In this document: positions 51,341-59,726 of the stretch, piece by piece
Numbering within the stretch: position 1 is the first letter of the stretch
Layout of the letters: each line of letters opens with the position of its first letter
Translations under genes and position numbers: made by a program
Notes under the pieces: model-generated
Told to the model about the DNA's origin: nothing
What the model saw: the letters and a program-made list of their open reading frames with translations, nothing else
The model's database searches: none
Source of the DNA: Pseudomonas bohemica
GTDB taxonomy: Bacteria > Pseudomonadota > Gammaproteobacteria > Pseudomonadales > Pseudomonadaceae
Assembly (NCBI RefSeq): GCF_002934685.1
Contig: NZ_NKHL01000121.1
Span: forward strand, 444,461 to 508,460
Direction of reading: 5' to 3'
Length of the DNA stretch: 64,000 nucleotides

Positions 51341-53272
51341 ATGACCACGACACGATTGACCATGGCCCAGGCCCTGGTGAAGTTTCTCGATAACCAGTAC
51401 GTCGAAGTCGACGGCGCGCAGAGCAAATTCGTCGCCGGGGTGTTTACCATTTTCGGCCACGGCAATGTGCTGGGCTTAGGGCAGGCGCTGGAGCAGGACA
51501 GCGGCGAGTTGATCGTGCATCAGGGCCGCAACGAACAAGGCATGTGCCACGCGGCGATGGGCTTCGCCAAGCAACACCTGCGGCGCAAGATCTACGCCTG
51601 CACGTCTTCGGTCGGCCCCGGTGCGGCGAACATGATTACTGCTGCGGCCACTGCGTCGGCCAACCGCATTCCGCTGTTGCTGTTGCCAGGCGATGTTTAC
51701 GCCAGCCGACAGCCTGATCCGGTGCTGCAACAGATCGAACAGTTCCATGACCTGAGCATCAGCACCAACGATGCGTTCAAGGCCGTGAGCAAATACTGGG
51801 ACCGCATCAATCGCCCCGAACAATTGATGAGCGCCGCACTGAACGCCATGCGCGTGCTCACCGACCCCGCCGAAACCGGTGCCGTCACTTTGGCTTTGCC
51901 CCAGGACGTGCAGGGCGAGGCGTACGATTACCCTGATTCGTTCCTGGAAAAACGCGTGCATCGCATCGACCGCCGTCCGCCTACCCAAGCCATGCTGAAG
52001 GACGCGCTGGAACTGCTCAGAACCAAGCGCAAACCCCTGCTGATCTGTGGCGGTGGCGTGCGCTATTCGGGCGCGGCGGCGCAGTTGCAGGCGTTCGCCG
52101 AGCGCTTCGATATTCCCTTCAGCGAAACCCAGGCCGGTAAAAGCGCCATCGTCTCGGCTCACCCACTGAACATGGGCGGCATCGGCGAAACCGGTTCGCT
52201 GGCGGCCAACACCCTGGCCCGCGAGGCGGACCTGATCATCGGCGTCGGCACCCGATACAGCGATTTCACCACCGGCTCCAAATCGCTGTTTCAGAACCCT
52301 GAGGTGCAGTTTCTCAACCTCAACGTCGGCGCTTTCGATGTGCAGAAACTCGATGGCGTGCAGGTGCTGGCCGACGCGCAACTGGCGTTGCAAGCGTTGG
52401 CCGATGGGCTGGGCGACTACCGCACGCAGTGGGGCGAGGCGCCCCGGCAGGCACGCGCCGCGCTGGACGCTGAAGTAGATCGCCTGTACGCGGTGCAATA
52501 CCAGACCGAGAATTTCGAACCGGAAGTGGCCGGGCATCTGGATTCGCAGGTGCTGCGCGATTTCATCGAAATGACCGGTTCATGCCTGACGCAAAGCCGC
52601 GTGCTGGGCCTGCTGAATCAACAACTGCCCAGCGACGCCGTGATCGTCGCGGCGGCGGGCAGCCTGCCGGGTGATCTGCAGCGGGCCTGGCGCAGTACCA
52701 GTGTCGACAGTTATCACGTCGAGTACGGCTATTCGTGCATGGGCTACGAGGTCAACGCCGCGCTGGGGGCCAAGATGGCGGCGCCTGAACGTGAGGTTTA
52801 TGCGCTGGTCGGCGATGGCTCATACATGATGCTGCACTCGGAGTTGGCGACCTCGATCCAGGAGCGGCGCAAGATAAACGTGGTGCTGCTGGACAACATG
52901 GCATTCGGTTGCATCAACAACCTGCAGATGGGCAATGGCATGGGCAGCTTCGGCACCGAATTCCGTTTCCGCAATCCCGAGACCGGGCTGCTCGATGGCG
53001 ACTTCGTGCCGGTGGACTTCGCCATGAGTGCAGCCGCCTATGGCTGCAAGACCTACAAGGTAAAAACCGCCGAGGAGCTGGAAGCGGCGCTGATCGATGC
53101 GCGCAAGCAGGCGGTCTCGACCCTGATCGACATCAAAGTGCTGCCCAAGACCATGATTCACGGTTACCTGTCGTGGTGGCGCGTGGGTGTGGCGCAAGTG
53201 TCCACCGACGGCAGCACGGCCGAAGCCTATGAGCGGCAAAAAACGATGCTGGCCAAGGCCCGTAAATACTGA
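51341..53272 (+). CDS. iolD: 3D-(3,5/4)-trihydroxycyclohexane-1,2-dione hydrolase
   Basis: 643 aa thiamine-diphosphate enzyme. ThDP-binding GDGSYMMLHSELATS runs on to LLDNMAFGCIN; the N-terminal PYR domain holds HQGRNEQGMCHAAMGFA (catalytic Glu) and the middle domain GVGTRYSDFTTGS. It opens the cyclohexane ring to give 5-deoxyglucuronate. The gene lies behind a REPIN and AACAAGG before the ATG. Confidence 0.95.
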   Translation: MTTTRLTMAQALVKFLDNQYVEVDGAQSKFVAGVFTIFGHGNVLGLGQALEQDSGELIVHQGRNEQGMCHAAMGFAKQHLRRKIYACTSSVGPGAANMITAAATASANRIPLLLLPGDVYASRQPDPVLQQIEQFHDLSISTNDAFKAVSKYWDRINRPEQLMSAALNAMRVLTDPAETGAVTLALPQDVQGEAYDYPDSFLEKRVHRIDRRPPTQAMLKDALELLRTKRKPLLICGGGVRYSGAAAQLQAFAERFDIPFSETQAGKSAIVSAHPLNMGGIGETGSLAANTLAREADLIIGVGTRYSDFTTGSKSLFQNPEVQFLNLNVGAFDVQKLDGVQVLADAQLALQALADGLGDYRTQWGEAPRQARAALDAEVDRLYAVQYQTENFEPEVAGHLDSQVLRDFIEMTGSCLTQSRVLGLLNQQLPSDAVIVAAAGSLPGDLQRAWRSTSVDSYHVEYGYSCMGYEVNAALGAKMAAPEREVYALVGDGSYMMLHSELATSIQERRKINVVLLDNMAFGCINNLQMGNGMGSFGTEFRFRNPETGLLDGDFVPVDFAMSAAAYGCKTYKVKTAEELEAALIDARKQAVSTLIDIKVLPKTMIHGYLSWWRVGVAQVSTDGSTAEAYERQKTMLAKARKY

Positions 53273-53283
53273 CGTACACAAAA

Positions 53284-53372
53284 CCTGTCGGAGCGCGCTT
53301 GCCCGCGATAATTATCTGTCTGATGCCGCTTTGTGTCTGACGCACCCTAATCGCGGGCAAGCGCGCTCCTAT
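53284..53372. repeat. REPIN between iolD and the oxidoreductase gene
   Basis: CGGAGCGCGCTTGCCCGCGA and TCGCGGGCAAGCGCGCTCC face each other about 40 bases apart. This is a third REP wording, different from those at 3455 and 27964. Confidence 0.8.
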
Positions 53373-53427
53373 GAGCAAGAGTATTCAACCGTAGAACACG
53401 CTCCTGCGGAAAAACGGAGAACACATC

Positions 53428-54444
53428 ATGAAAATCGGACTCATCGGCTACGGCAAAGGCGGGCGCTTCTTTCATGCGCCGCTGCTGGCCAGCCTGCGCG
53501 GCGCCAGCTTTGCCGGGGTCGTGACACGTTCCCCCGAGCGACGACAGGACCTGCAAAAGGATTACCCCAAGGTGCCGGCGTTCGACAGTCTGGCCTACAT
53601 GGTTGCTGCCGGCGTCGACGCCGTAGTGATTTCCACACCACTGGCCTCACGCCGCGCGTTGATTCTGGAAGCCATCGAACTCGGCGTGCCGGTGGTCAGC
53701 GACAAACCCTTCGCGCCTGATGCTCAAGATGCCCAGGAGCTGGTAGACGCCGCCGAACGCCGTGGCGTGCTACTCGGTGTTTATCAGAATCGCCGTTGGG
53801 ACTCGGATTTCCTTACCGTACGCAAGCTGATCGACCAGGGCGTGCTGGGCCAGATCACGCGCTTCGAATCCCGGGTCGAGCGGTATTCGCCGTCGTCAGT
53901 GGGCAAGGAAAGCGGCGGCGGGATTCTGCGGGATCTGGGCAGTCATCTGGTAGATCAGGCGTTGCTGTTGTTCGGCCCGGTGAAGCGGGTTTATGCGGAA
54001 CTGGAATTCGCCACCTCCGAGAAGGTCGATCACGGTTTTTTCGTTTCGCTGATTCATGCCAGCGGCGTGACCTCGCACCTGTGGGGCAGCTGCTTGCAGA
54101 ACGCCCAAGGGCCGAGGTTTCGGGTCAACGGCTCGCAGGGTTGCTATACCGTTGATGGCCTCGATGGTCAGGAGGCCGCGGCGCTGGCTGGGTTATCGCC
54201 CAAATCCGAAGGTGAACGCTGGGGTGTGGAAGAGCATCGACGCTGGGGCTGGTTCGAACAGGGCGAGCACCGCGAGCGCGTGCCGTCCGAACGCGGCTGC
54301 TGGACCGAGTTTTATCGCCAACTACAGGAGGCGGTGATGAACCAGGGACGCAACCCGGTGGATGCGCGGGAGGCGGTGGCGTCGGCAAAGGTGTTGGATG
54401 CCGCGAGAACCAGTGCGTTGCAAGGGCGAGTGGTGGTGCTGTAG
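53428..54444 (+). CDS. Gfo/Idh/MocA family oxidoreductase, IolW/YdgJ-like
   Basis: 338 aa. GLIGYGKGGRFFHAPLL is the Rossmann motif; VSDKPFAPD carries the catalytic Lys and RDLGSHLVDQALLLFG the Asp-His pair. The GYGxxGxxFHAP wording is that of IolW/YdgJ-type scyllo-inositol dehydrogenases rather than classical IolG. In this operon it probably oxidises or interconverts inositol isomers. A standard IolG is not in the window, so this gene may supply the first step or a separate iolG may lie elsewhere. Confidence 0.85.
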   Translation: MKIGLIGYGKGGRFFHAPLLASLRGASFAGVVTRSPERRQDLQKDYPKVPAFDSLAYMVAAGVDAVVISTPLASRRALILEAIELGVPVVSDKPFAPDAQDAQELVDAAERRGVLLGVYQNRRWDSDFLTVRKLIDQGVLGQITRFESRVERYSPSSVGKESGGGILRDLGSHLVDQALLLFGPVKRVYAELEFATSEKVDHGFFVSLIHASGVTSHLWGSCLQNAQGPRFRVNGSQGCYTVDGLDGQEAAALAGLSPKSEGERWGVEEHRRWGWFEQGEHRERVPSERGCWTEFYRQLQEAVMNQGRNPVDAREAVASAKVLDAARTSALQGRVVVL

Positions 54445-54455
54445 CCGATTCGCCC

Positions 54456-54520
54456 ATAGCAGCCCGCCTTGCCGGCGCGTTTTCCACGACGTCATCGCCG
54501 GCAAGCCGGACGGCTGCGGG
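54456..54520. repeat. REP-type inverted repeat after the oxidoreductase gene
   Basis: ATAGCAGCCCGCCTTGCCGG and CCGGCAAGCCGGACGGCTGC face each other. It likely separates the catabolic genes from the transporter unit. Confidence 0.75.
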
Positions 54521-54573
54521 AGCTGAATCGCGATAAAAAATCAAAATAGAAATAAATTCTAAAAATTGTTGAA

Positions 54574-54591
54574 GTAGAAATTATTTTCCAA
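54574..54591. promoter_or_regulatory. Putative IolR operator before the inositol transporter
   Basis: GTAGAA-N6-TTCCAA differs at two positions from the GTGGAA-N6-TTCCAC site before iolC. A second inverted repeat, TAGAA-ATAAA-TTCTA, lies 14 bases upstream at 54547-54561. Both stand in AT-rich DNA, unlike the flanks. Confidence 0.45.
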
Positions 54592-54719
54592 TAGAGTCAT
54601 TTCCAGGTTGCCGACGATCGACGTCCACACCAGATGTCCCAGGCTCATATCCAAGCCCAGCGACACCAGGCCGGACGACCGAAACAAAAACAAGAAAGCC
54701 AAAAAGACAGGTACCGTCG

Positions 54720-54947
54720 ATGAACATTTTCAAACATGCCGCCAAGGCTTGCCGATCCGCATCACGTTCTCTGCTTGCGCCTTCCCGCGCTGTCTCGCGT
54801 ATCAAACCCGTCATTGTCCATGTCCTGGATCGATCTCTCGAAACCGTTGCCCGGGTGCTCTGCGTCCAAAGCCACGGCGTGATGGTCTGCGGCAGTTCGG
54901 CGGCGTCGGTCGCGCACTTTTCCAATCCGCACTTCTCCACCCGGTAA
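54720..54947 (+). CDS. Possible small basic protein in the transporter leader
   Basis: 75 codons, MNIFKHAAKACRSASRSLL and so on, rich in Arg, Ser and Ala, without a recognised motif. Codon third positions are moderately GC-rich, which allows coding, but the Shine-Dalgarno is poor. It lies between the operator-like sites and the binding-protein gene, on the same strand. It could equally be untranslated leader. Confidence 0.35.
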   Translation: MNIFKHAAKACRSASRSLLAPSRAVSRIKPVIVHVLDRSLETVARVLCVQSHGVMVCGSSAASVAHFSNPHFSTR

Positions 54948-55035
54948 GCGCCTGGCAGCCTACAGAACACTCATTGAACCCCAGCAGTCGTTAGCCAATT
55001 CACTACAACAACAAGAATTTGGAGAAAGACCGTTC

Positions 55036-55965
55036 ATGAACACCAAAGCTCGTTTTACTTCTCTGGCGCTGGCCCTGATGCTCAGCAGCGGTGCAACGCT
55101 GGCGGCCGATCTCAAGATCGGCGTGGCCATGTCGCAGTTCGATGACACCTACCTGACCTACATGCGCGAAGACATGGGCAAGAAAGCCAAGGACATGGGT
55201 GGCGTCGATCTGCAGTTCGTCGACGGTCGCAATGACGTGAACAAGCAGCTCGATCAGGTTCAGGAGCTGATTGGCAAGAAGGTCGACGCCCTGATCGTCA
55301 ACCCGGTCGACACCGCTGCTACCGGTCGCATTACCAAAGCCGCCACCGCCGCCGGCATTCCCCTGGTCTACGTCAACCGTCGCCCTGACGATCCGAAACT
55401 GCCTGCCGGCGTGGCTTCGGTCACCTCCGATGACAAGGAAGCGGGCCGGCTGCAGATGCAATATCTGGCGGACAAGCTGGGCGGTAAAGGCACCGTCGTG
55501 ATTCTGCTGGGTGAGCTATCGAACAACTCGACGCGTGACCGCACCGAGGGCGTCAAAGAGGTACTGAAAAAATACCCCGACATCAAGATCGCCGAGGAGC
55601 AGGAAGGCGCCTGGGGGCGGCAGAAAGGCATGGACATCACCAACAACTGGCTGACCCAGGGCCGCGACTTCAGCGCCGTGGTTTCCAATAACGACGAAAT
55701 GGCCATTGGCGCATCGATGGCTCTGAAACAGGCGGGCAAAAAGCAGGGCGACGTGCTGGTCGCAGGCGTCGATGGCACGCCGGACGGCCTGGCGGCGGTC
55801 AAGAAGGGCGACCTGACGGTCTCGGTGTTCCAGGACGCCAAAGGCCAGGGCGAGGGCTCCATCGACGCGGCCGTGAAGCTGGCGAAGAAGGTAGAATTGC
55901 CACAGCAGGCCATCGTGATCCCTTTCAAGCTGATCACCCCGGAAAACGTCGGCACCTTCAAATAA
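55036..55965 (+). CDS. Inositol/sugar ABC transporter, periplasmic binding protein
   Basis: 309 aa of the RbsB/Peripla_BP_4 class. Signal peptide MNTKARFTSLALALMLSSGATLA cut before ADLKIGVAM. Ligand-site words: ALIVNPVDTAATGRIT, YVNRRPDD, LLGELSNNSTRDRTEG, VVSNNDEMAIGA, VAGVDGTPDGLAAV. Context (iol operon, then ATPase and permease) points to myo-inositol; similar proteins bind ribose. GGAG lies before the ATG. Confidence 0.9.
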   Translation: MNTKARFTSLALALMLSSGATLAADLKIGVAMSQFDDTYLTYMREDMGKKAKDMGGVDLQFVDGRNDVNKQLDQVQELIGKKVDALIVNPVDTAATGRITKAATAAGIPLVYVNRRPDDPKLPAGVASVTSDDKEAGRLQMQYLADKLGGKGTVVILLGELSNNSTRDRTEGVKEVLKKYPDIKIAEEQEGAWGRQKGMDITNNWLTQGRDFSAVVSNNDEMAIGASMALKQAGKKQGDVLVAGVDGTPDGLAAVKKGDLTVSVFQDAKGQGEGSIDAAVKLAKKVELPQQAIVIPFKLITPENVGTFK

Positions 55966-56049
55966 CGTTCACATCACGACAACTGACCGGACGCGGAGGG
56001 CGGCGCTACCGACCTTCTGGCACCGATGTCGCTTGAGGAGCCTGTGACC

Positions 56050-57618
56050 ATGTTCGCTTCCGCTACAGCCTCGATTACGGCCATCCCTGGCGCAACGCCC
56101 GATGTCGCCGCAACGCCCGCCGAGTATCCTTACCTGCTGGAAATCAGCAACATCAGCAAAGGTTTCCCTGGCGTGGTGGCGCTGGACAACGTGGAGCTGC
56201 GCGTGCGGCCCGGCAGCGTGCTGGCACTGATGGGCGAGAACGGCGCGGGCAAATCCACGCTGATGAAGATCATCGCCGGTATCTACCAGCCCGACGCTGG
56301 CGAAATTCGTCTGCGCGGCAAGCCGGTGGTGTTCGACACACCGTTGTCGGCATTGCAGTCGGGCATCGCGATGATTCACCAGGAACTCAACCTGATGCCA
56401 CACATGAGCATCGCCGAGAACATCTGGATCGGCCGCGAACAGCTCAACGGCCTGCACATGGTCGACCACCGCGCCATGCACCGTTGCACTGCGCAACTGC
56501 TGGAGCGGCTGCGCATCGATCTCGACCCTGAAGAGCAGGTCGGCAATCTGAGCATCGCCGAGCGGCAGATGGTCGAGATTGCCAAGGCGGTGTCCTACGA
56601 CTCCGACGTGCTGATCATGGACGAGCCGACCTCCGCCATCACCGAGAAGGAAGTGGCCCACCTGTTTTCGATCATTGCCGACTTGCGCGCGCAGGGTAAG
56701 GGCATCATCTACATTACCCACAAAATGAACGAAGTGTTCGCCATCGCCGACGAAGTCGCGGTGTTTCGCGATGGCGCCTACATCGGCCTGCAGCGCGCCG
56801 ACAGCATGGACGGCGACAGCCTCATCTCGATGATGGTTGGCCGCGAGCTGACCCAGCTGTTTCCGGAGCGTGACACGCCCATCGGCAAGCGGCTGCTGTC
56901 GGTGCGCGACCTGTCTCTGGATGGCGTATTCGAAGGCGTTTCGTTCGATCTGCATGCCGGTGAGGTGCTGGGCATCGCCGGGCTCATGGGCTCGGGGCGC
57001 ACCAATGTAGCCGAAACCATCTTCGGTATTACCCCTTGCACTCGGGGGGAAATTCACCTGGATGGCGCGCCGATCAAGGTCAGTGATCCGCATTTCGCCA
57101 TCGAGAAAGGCTTTGCCCTGCTGACCGAAGATCGCAAGCTCAGCGGGTTGTTTCCGTGCCTTTCGGTGCTGGAAAACATGGAAATGGCCGTGCTGCCGCA
57201 TTACGTCGGCAATGGTTTCGTGCATCAGAAAGCGCTGCGCACGCTGTGCGAAGACATGTGCAAGAAGCTGCGGGTCAAGACGCCCTCCCTGGAACAGTGC
57301 ATCGATACGCTGTCCGGCGGCAACCAGCAGAAAGCCTTGCTCGCACGCTGGCTGATGACCAATCCCCGGGTGCTGATTCTCGATGAGCCGACCCGCGGCA
57401 TCGACGTTGGCGCCAAGGCCGAAATCTATCGGCTGATTTCCCTGCTCGCCAGCGAAGGCATGGCGGTGATCATGATTTCTTCGGAACTGCCCGAAGTGCT
57501 GGGCATGAGCGATCGGGTGATGGTCATGCACGAAGGCGAAATGATGGGCACGCTGGACCGCGCGGACGCAACTCAGGAGCGGGTGATGCACCTTGCGTCC
57601 GGCAACTCGATCCACTGA
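56050..57618 (+). CDS. Sugar ABC transporter ATP-binding protein (duplicated ATPase)
   Basis: 522 aa with two ABC domains as in RbsA/MglA. First: Walker A GENGAGKST, signature LSIAERQMVEIAK, Walker B LIMDEPTSAI. Second: degenerate P-loop GLMGSGRTN, signature LSGGNQQKALLARW, LDEPTRGIDVGA. Only the first site can be expected to hydrolyse normally, as is usual for the family. GAGGAG stands 9 bases before the ATG at 56050, so the Met at 56026 is less likely. Confidence 0.93.
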   Translation: MFASATASITAIPGATPDVAATPAEYPYLLEISNISKGFPGVVALDNVELRVRPGSVLALMGENGAGKSTLMKIIAGIYQPDAGEIRLRGKPVVFDTPLSALQSGIAMIHQELNLMPHMSIAENIWIGREQLNGLHMVDHRAMHRCTAQLLERLRIDLDPEEQVGNLSIAERQMVEIAKAVSYDSDVLIMDEPTSAITEKEVAHLFSIIADLRAQGKGIIYITHKMNEVFAIADEVAVFRDGAYIGLQRADSMDGDSLISMMVGRELTQLFPERDTPIGKRLLSVRDLSLDGVFEGVSFDLHAGEVLGIAGLMGSGRTNVAETIFGITPCTRGEIHLDGAPIKVSDPHFAIEKGFALLTEDRKLSGLFPCLSVLENMEMAVLPHYVGNGFVHQKALRTLCEDMCKKLRVKTPSLEQCIDTLSGGNQQKALLARWLMTNPRVLILDEPTRGIDVGAKAEIYRLISLLASEGMAVIMISSELPEVLGMSDRVMVMHEGEMMGTLDRADATQERVMHLASGNSIH

Positions 57619-57671
57619 TGGCCAACTTGCCAGAGGCCCACCAAGGGTCGGAACAAGAACAAGAGGCATGC

Positions 57672-58700
57672 ATGAAAATGAACGCGATACTGGAAAACAA
57701 ACCTGCTCTGGCGCCGACCAGGCACAAACGGCGGATGCCCACCGAACTGAGCATCTTTCTGGTGCTGATCGGCATCGGCCTGATCTTTGAAGTGTTCGGC
57801 TGGGTCGTGCGCGATCAGAGCTTCCTGATGAACTCTCAGCGTCTGGTGCTGATGATCTTGCAGGTATCGATCATCGGTATGATCGCGATCGGTGTGACCC
57901 AGGTGATCATCACCACCGGGATCGACCTGTCTTCGGGTTCGGTGCTGGCGCTCACGGCGATGATCGCGGCCAGCCTCGCGCAATCGTCCGACTACACCCG
58001 CGCCGTGTTCCCATCGCTGACCGACCTGCCAGTGTGGATACCCGTCGCCGCCGGGCTCGGGGTCGGGCTGCTGGCGGGGGCGATCAACGGCAGCATCATC
58101 GCTATCACCGGGATTCCGCCGTTCATCGCCACTCTTGGCATGATGGTTTCGGCCCGTGGTCTGGCGCGCTTCTACACCGGTGGTCAGCCGGTGAGCATGC
58201 TCAATGATTCCTACACCGCCATCGGACAGGGCGCGATGCCGGTGATCATCTTTCTGGTGGTGGCGGTGATCTTCCACATCGCCCTGCGCTACACCAAATA
58301 CGGCAAGTACACCTACGCCATCGGCGGCAACATGCAGGCGGCCCGCACCTCGGGGATCAACGTCAAGCGGCATCTGATCATCGTCTACAGCATCGCCGGT
58401 TTGCTGGCGGGCCTGGCCGGGGTGGTGGCATCGGCGCGGGCTGCCACGGGGCAAGCGGGGATGGGAGTGTCCTACGAACTGGACGCGATCGCCGCCGCCG
58501 TGATCGGCGGCACCAGCCTGTCCGGCGGCGTCGGGCGTATCACCGGGACCGTGATCGGGGCACTGATTCTCGGGGTCATGGCCAGTGGATTTACCTTCGT
58601 CGGTGTCGATGCCTATGTACAAGACATCATCAAAGGGCTGATTATCGTGGTCGCGGTGGTCATCGACCAATACCGTAACAAGCGCAAGCTCAAGCGCTGA
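57672..58700 (+). CDS. Sugar ABC transporter permease
   Basis: 342 aa RbsC/BPD_transp_2 permease with about ten membrane helices, for example GMIAIGVTQVIITTGIDLSSGSVLAL (shown in part) and the EAA-like TSGINVKRHLIIVYSIAG. It forms the inner-membrane channel for the binding protein and ATPase upstream. Frame continues up to an ATG at 57618 overlapping the ATPase stop, but AAGAGG supports the ATG at 57672. A strong terminator follows. Confidence 0.92.
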   Translation: MKMNAILENKPALAPTRHKRRMPTELSIFLVLIGIGLIFEVFGWVVRDQSFLMNSQRLVLMILQVSIIGMIAIGVTQVIITTGIDLSSGSVLALTAMIAASLAQSSDYTRAVFPSLTDLPVWIPVAAGLGVGLLAGAINGSIIAITGIPPFIATLGMMVSARGLARFYTGGQPVSMLNDSYTAIGQGAMPVIIFLVVAVIFHIALRYTKYGKYTYAIGGNMQAARTSGINVKRHLIIVYSIAGLLAGLAGVVASARAATGQAGMGVSYELDAIAAAVIGGTSLSGGVGRITGTVIGALILGVMASGFTFVGVDAYVQDIIKGLIIVVAVVIDQYRNKRKLKR

Positions 58701-58718
58701 AGGCTTCATGAATTGTAG

Positions 58719-58751
58719 AAAAGGGCCTGGTTTCAGGCCCTTTTTGTTTTT
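58719..58751 (+). terminator. Rho-independent terminator of the inositol transporter unit
   Basis: AAAGGGCCTG-GTTT-CAGGCCCTTT stem, then a T-rich run TTTTTGTTTTT. About 20 bases after the permease stop. Confidence 0.9.
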
Positions 58752-59123
58752 ACGGCGGTTTGAACGCAAGCGTCAGGGGCGGGTCAGACACCGTCGGCGC
58801 TGTTCACGTAGGAGCGCGCTGCCCGCGATAGCAGTGGGTCAGCCGGCCATGATGCCGTTTGTACCGACCATTCGGGCAAGGTCCTGCAATCGAACGCCGC
58901 AGAAATGTATAGAAACACCGGTTCCCCTCAATGCCACCGGGGATTTAAGGGCTTGTTGAGCGAATCTTGTTCAATTATGTTGCCGAGTACGAAACCCGGC
59001 CTTAGACTGCCGCCCCTCGTAAATTGAGTGCCGGGAGGCGCTTGGAGACTACGGCGGCTGTGACAGCTGGACCAAGGCGCTCCCGTGATTCGCCTTAATG
59101 CACGTTTTTTTATAGAGAAATCA
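58752..59123. other. Intergenic region with half REP and structured leader
   Basis: No gene seen. A single REP half (TAGGAGCGCGCTGCCCGCGA) lies at about 58809-58828. The part next to the dksA-like gene can fold into a compact stem (59032-59085). Confidence 0.6.
59032..59085 (+). promoter_or_regulatory. Structured 5' leader of the dksA-like gene
   Basis: CGGGAG-GCG-CTTGG at 59032-59045 pairs with CCAAG-GCG-CTCCCG at 59072-59085, leaving a symmetric GCG/GCG internal loop. Inside, CTGTGACAG may form a small hairpin. The start codon lies 39 bases downstream. It could be a regulatory RNA leader or a protein-binding site. Confidence 0.45.
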
Positions 59124-59528
59124 ATGACCAAGGAAAAGTTGCTGGCGATGCCGGCCGATGACTACATGAACGCGGAGCAACACGCTTTCTTCATCGAGCT
59201 GCTGCAAGCCATGAAAGTGGAAATCCACGAGCGCATCGAGCAGAGCCGTATCGCTATCGAAAGCCTGGACACCCCGGCTGATCCCGCTGATGCCGCTTCT
59301 GTCGAAGAAGAGCGTCACTGGCTGGTCAATGTGATCGAGCGCGACCAGCGCATGTTGCCACAGCTGGAAATGGCCCTGACCCGTATCGCCGAAGACACCT
59401 TTGGCTGGTGCGATGACAGTGGTGAGCCTATCGGCCTGAAGCGTCTACTGATCAGCCCGACCACCAAGTACTGCATCGAAGCTCAGGAACGCCACGAACA
59501 GATCGACCGCCACCAGCGTCAGGCCTGA
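59124..59528 (+). CDS. DksA2-like RNA polymerase secondary-channel protein
   Basis: 134 aa. N-terminal coiled coil, tip DPADAASVEEERHW (the Asp pair near the tip is present), then FGWCDDSGEPIGLKRLL and SPTTKYCIEAQERHE. DksA proteins bind RNA polymerase with ppGpp and reset rRNA and amino-acid promoters. Canonical DksA has a four-Cys zinc finger; here only the first Cys of each pair remains (CDDS and CIEA). P. aeruginosa DksA2 also lacks the zinc finger and replaces DksA under zinc limitation, so the same role is plausible. The start is the ATG at 59124; the frame extending 13 codons upstream falls in the leader. Confidence 0.87.
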   Translation: MTKEKLLAMPADDYMNAEQHAFFIELLQAMKVEIHERIEQSRIAIESLDTPADPADAASVEEERHWLVNVIERDQRMLPQLEMALTRIAEDTFGWCDDSGEPIGLKRLLISPTTKYCIEAQERHEQIDRHQRQA

Positions 59529-59548
59529 TCCGCCTCGGGTGACTGCAT

Positions 59549-59583
59549 GGCCCGACTGCCCTTCGTGGGCAGTCGGGCCTTTT
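59549..59583 (+). terminator. Rho-independent terminator of the dksA-like gene
   Basis: GGCCCGACTGCCC-TTCGT-GGGCAGTCGGGCC is a perfect 13-bp stem followed by TTTT. Confidence 0.93.
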
Positions 59584-59726
59584 ATCGTCTGTGCTTTTTT
59601 CCGGTTAAAAGCCCTGATCAGCCGCATTTCATAAATCCGACCGACTACCACCAACGACGCATGGCGCATGGCCGCCATCTGACGTTTAATGCTTTCAAAT
59701 AATGATAAGCACGGTGGGTCAAGGAT

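Noticed and set aside
55969..57669. 566-codon open frame on the minus strand
   Set aside because: Antisense to the sugar ABC ATPase, whose Walker and signature motifs are intact.
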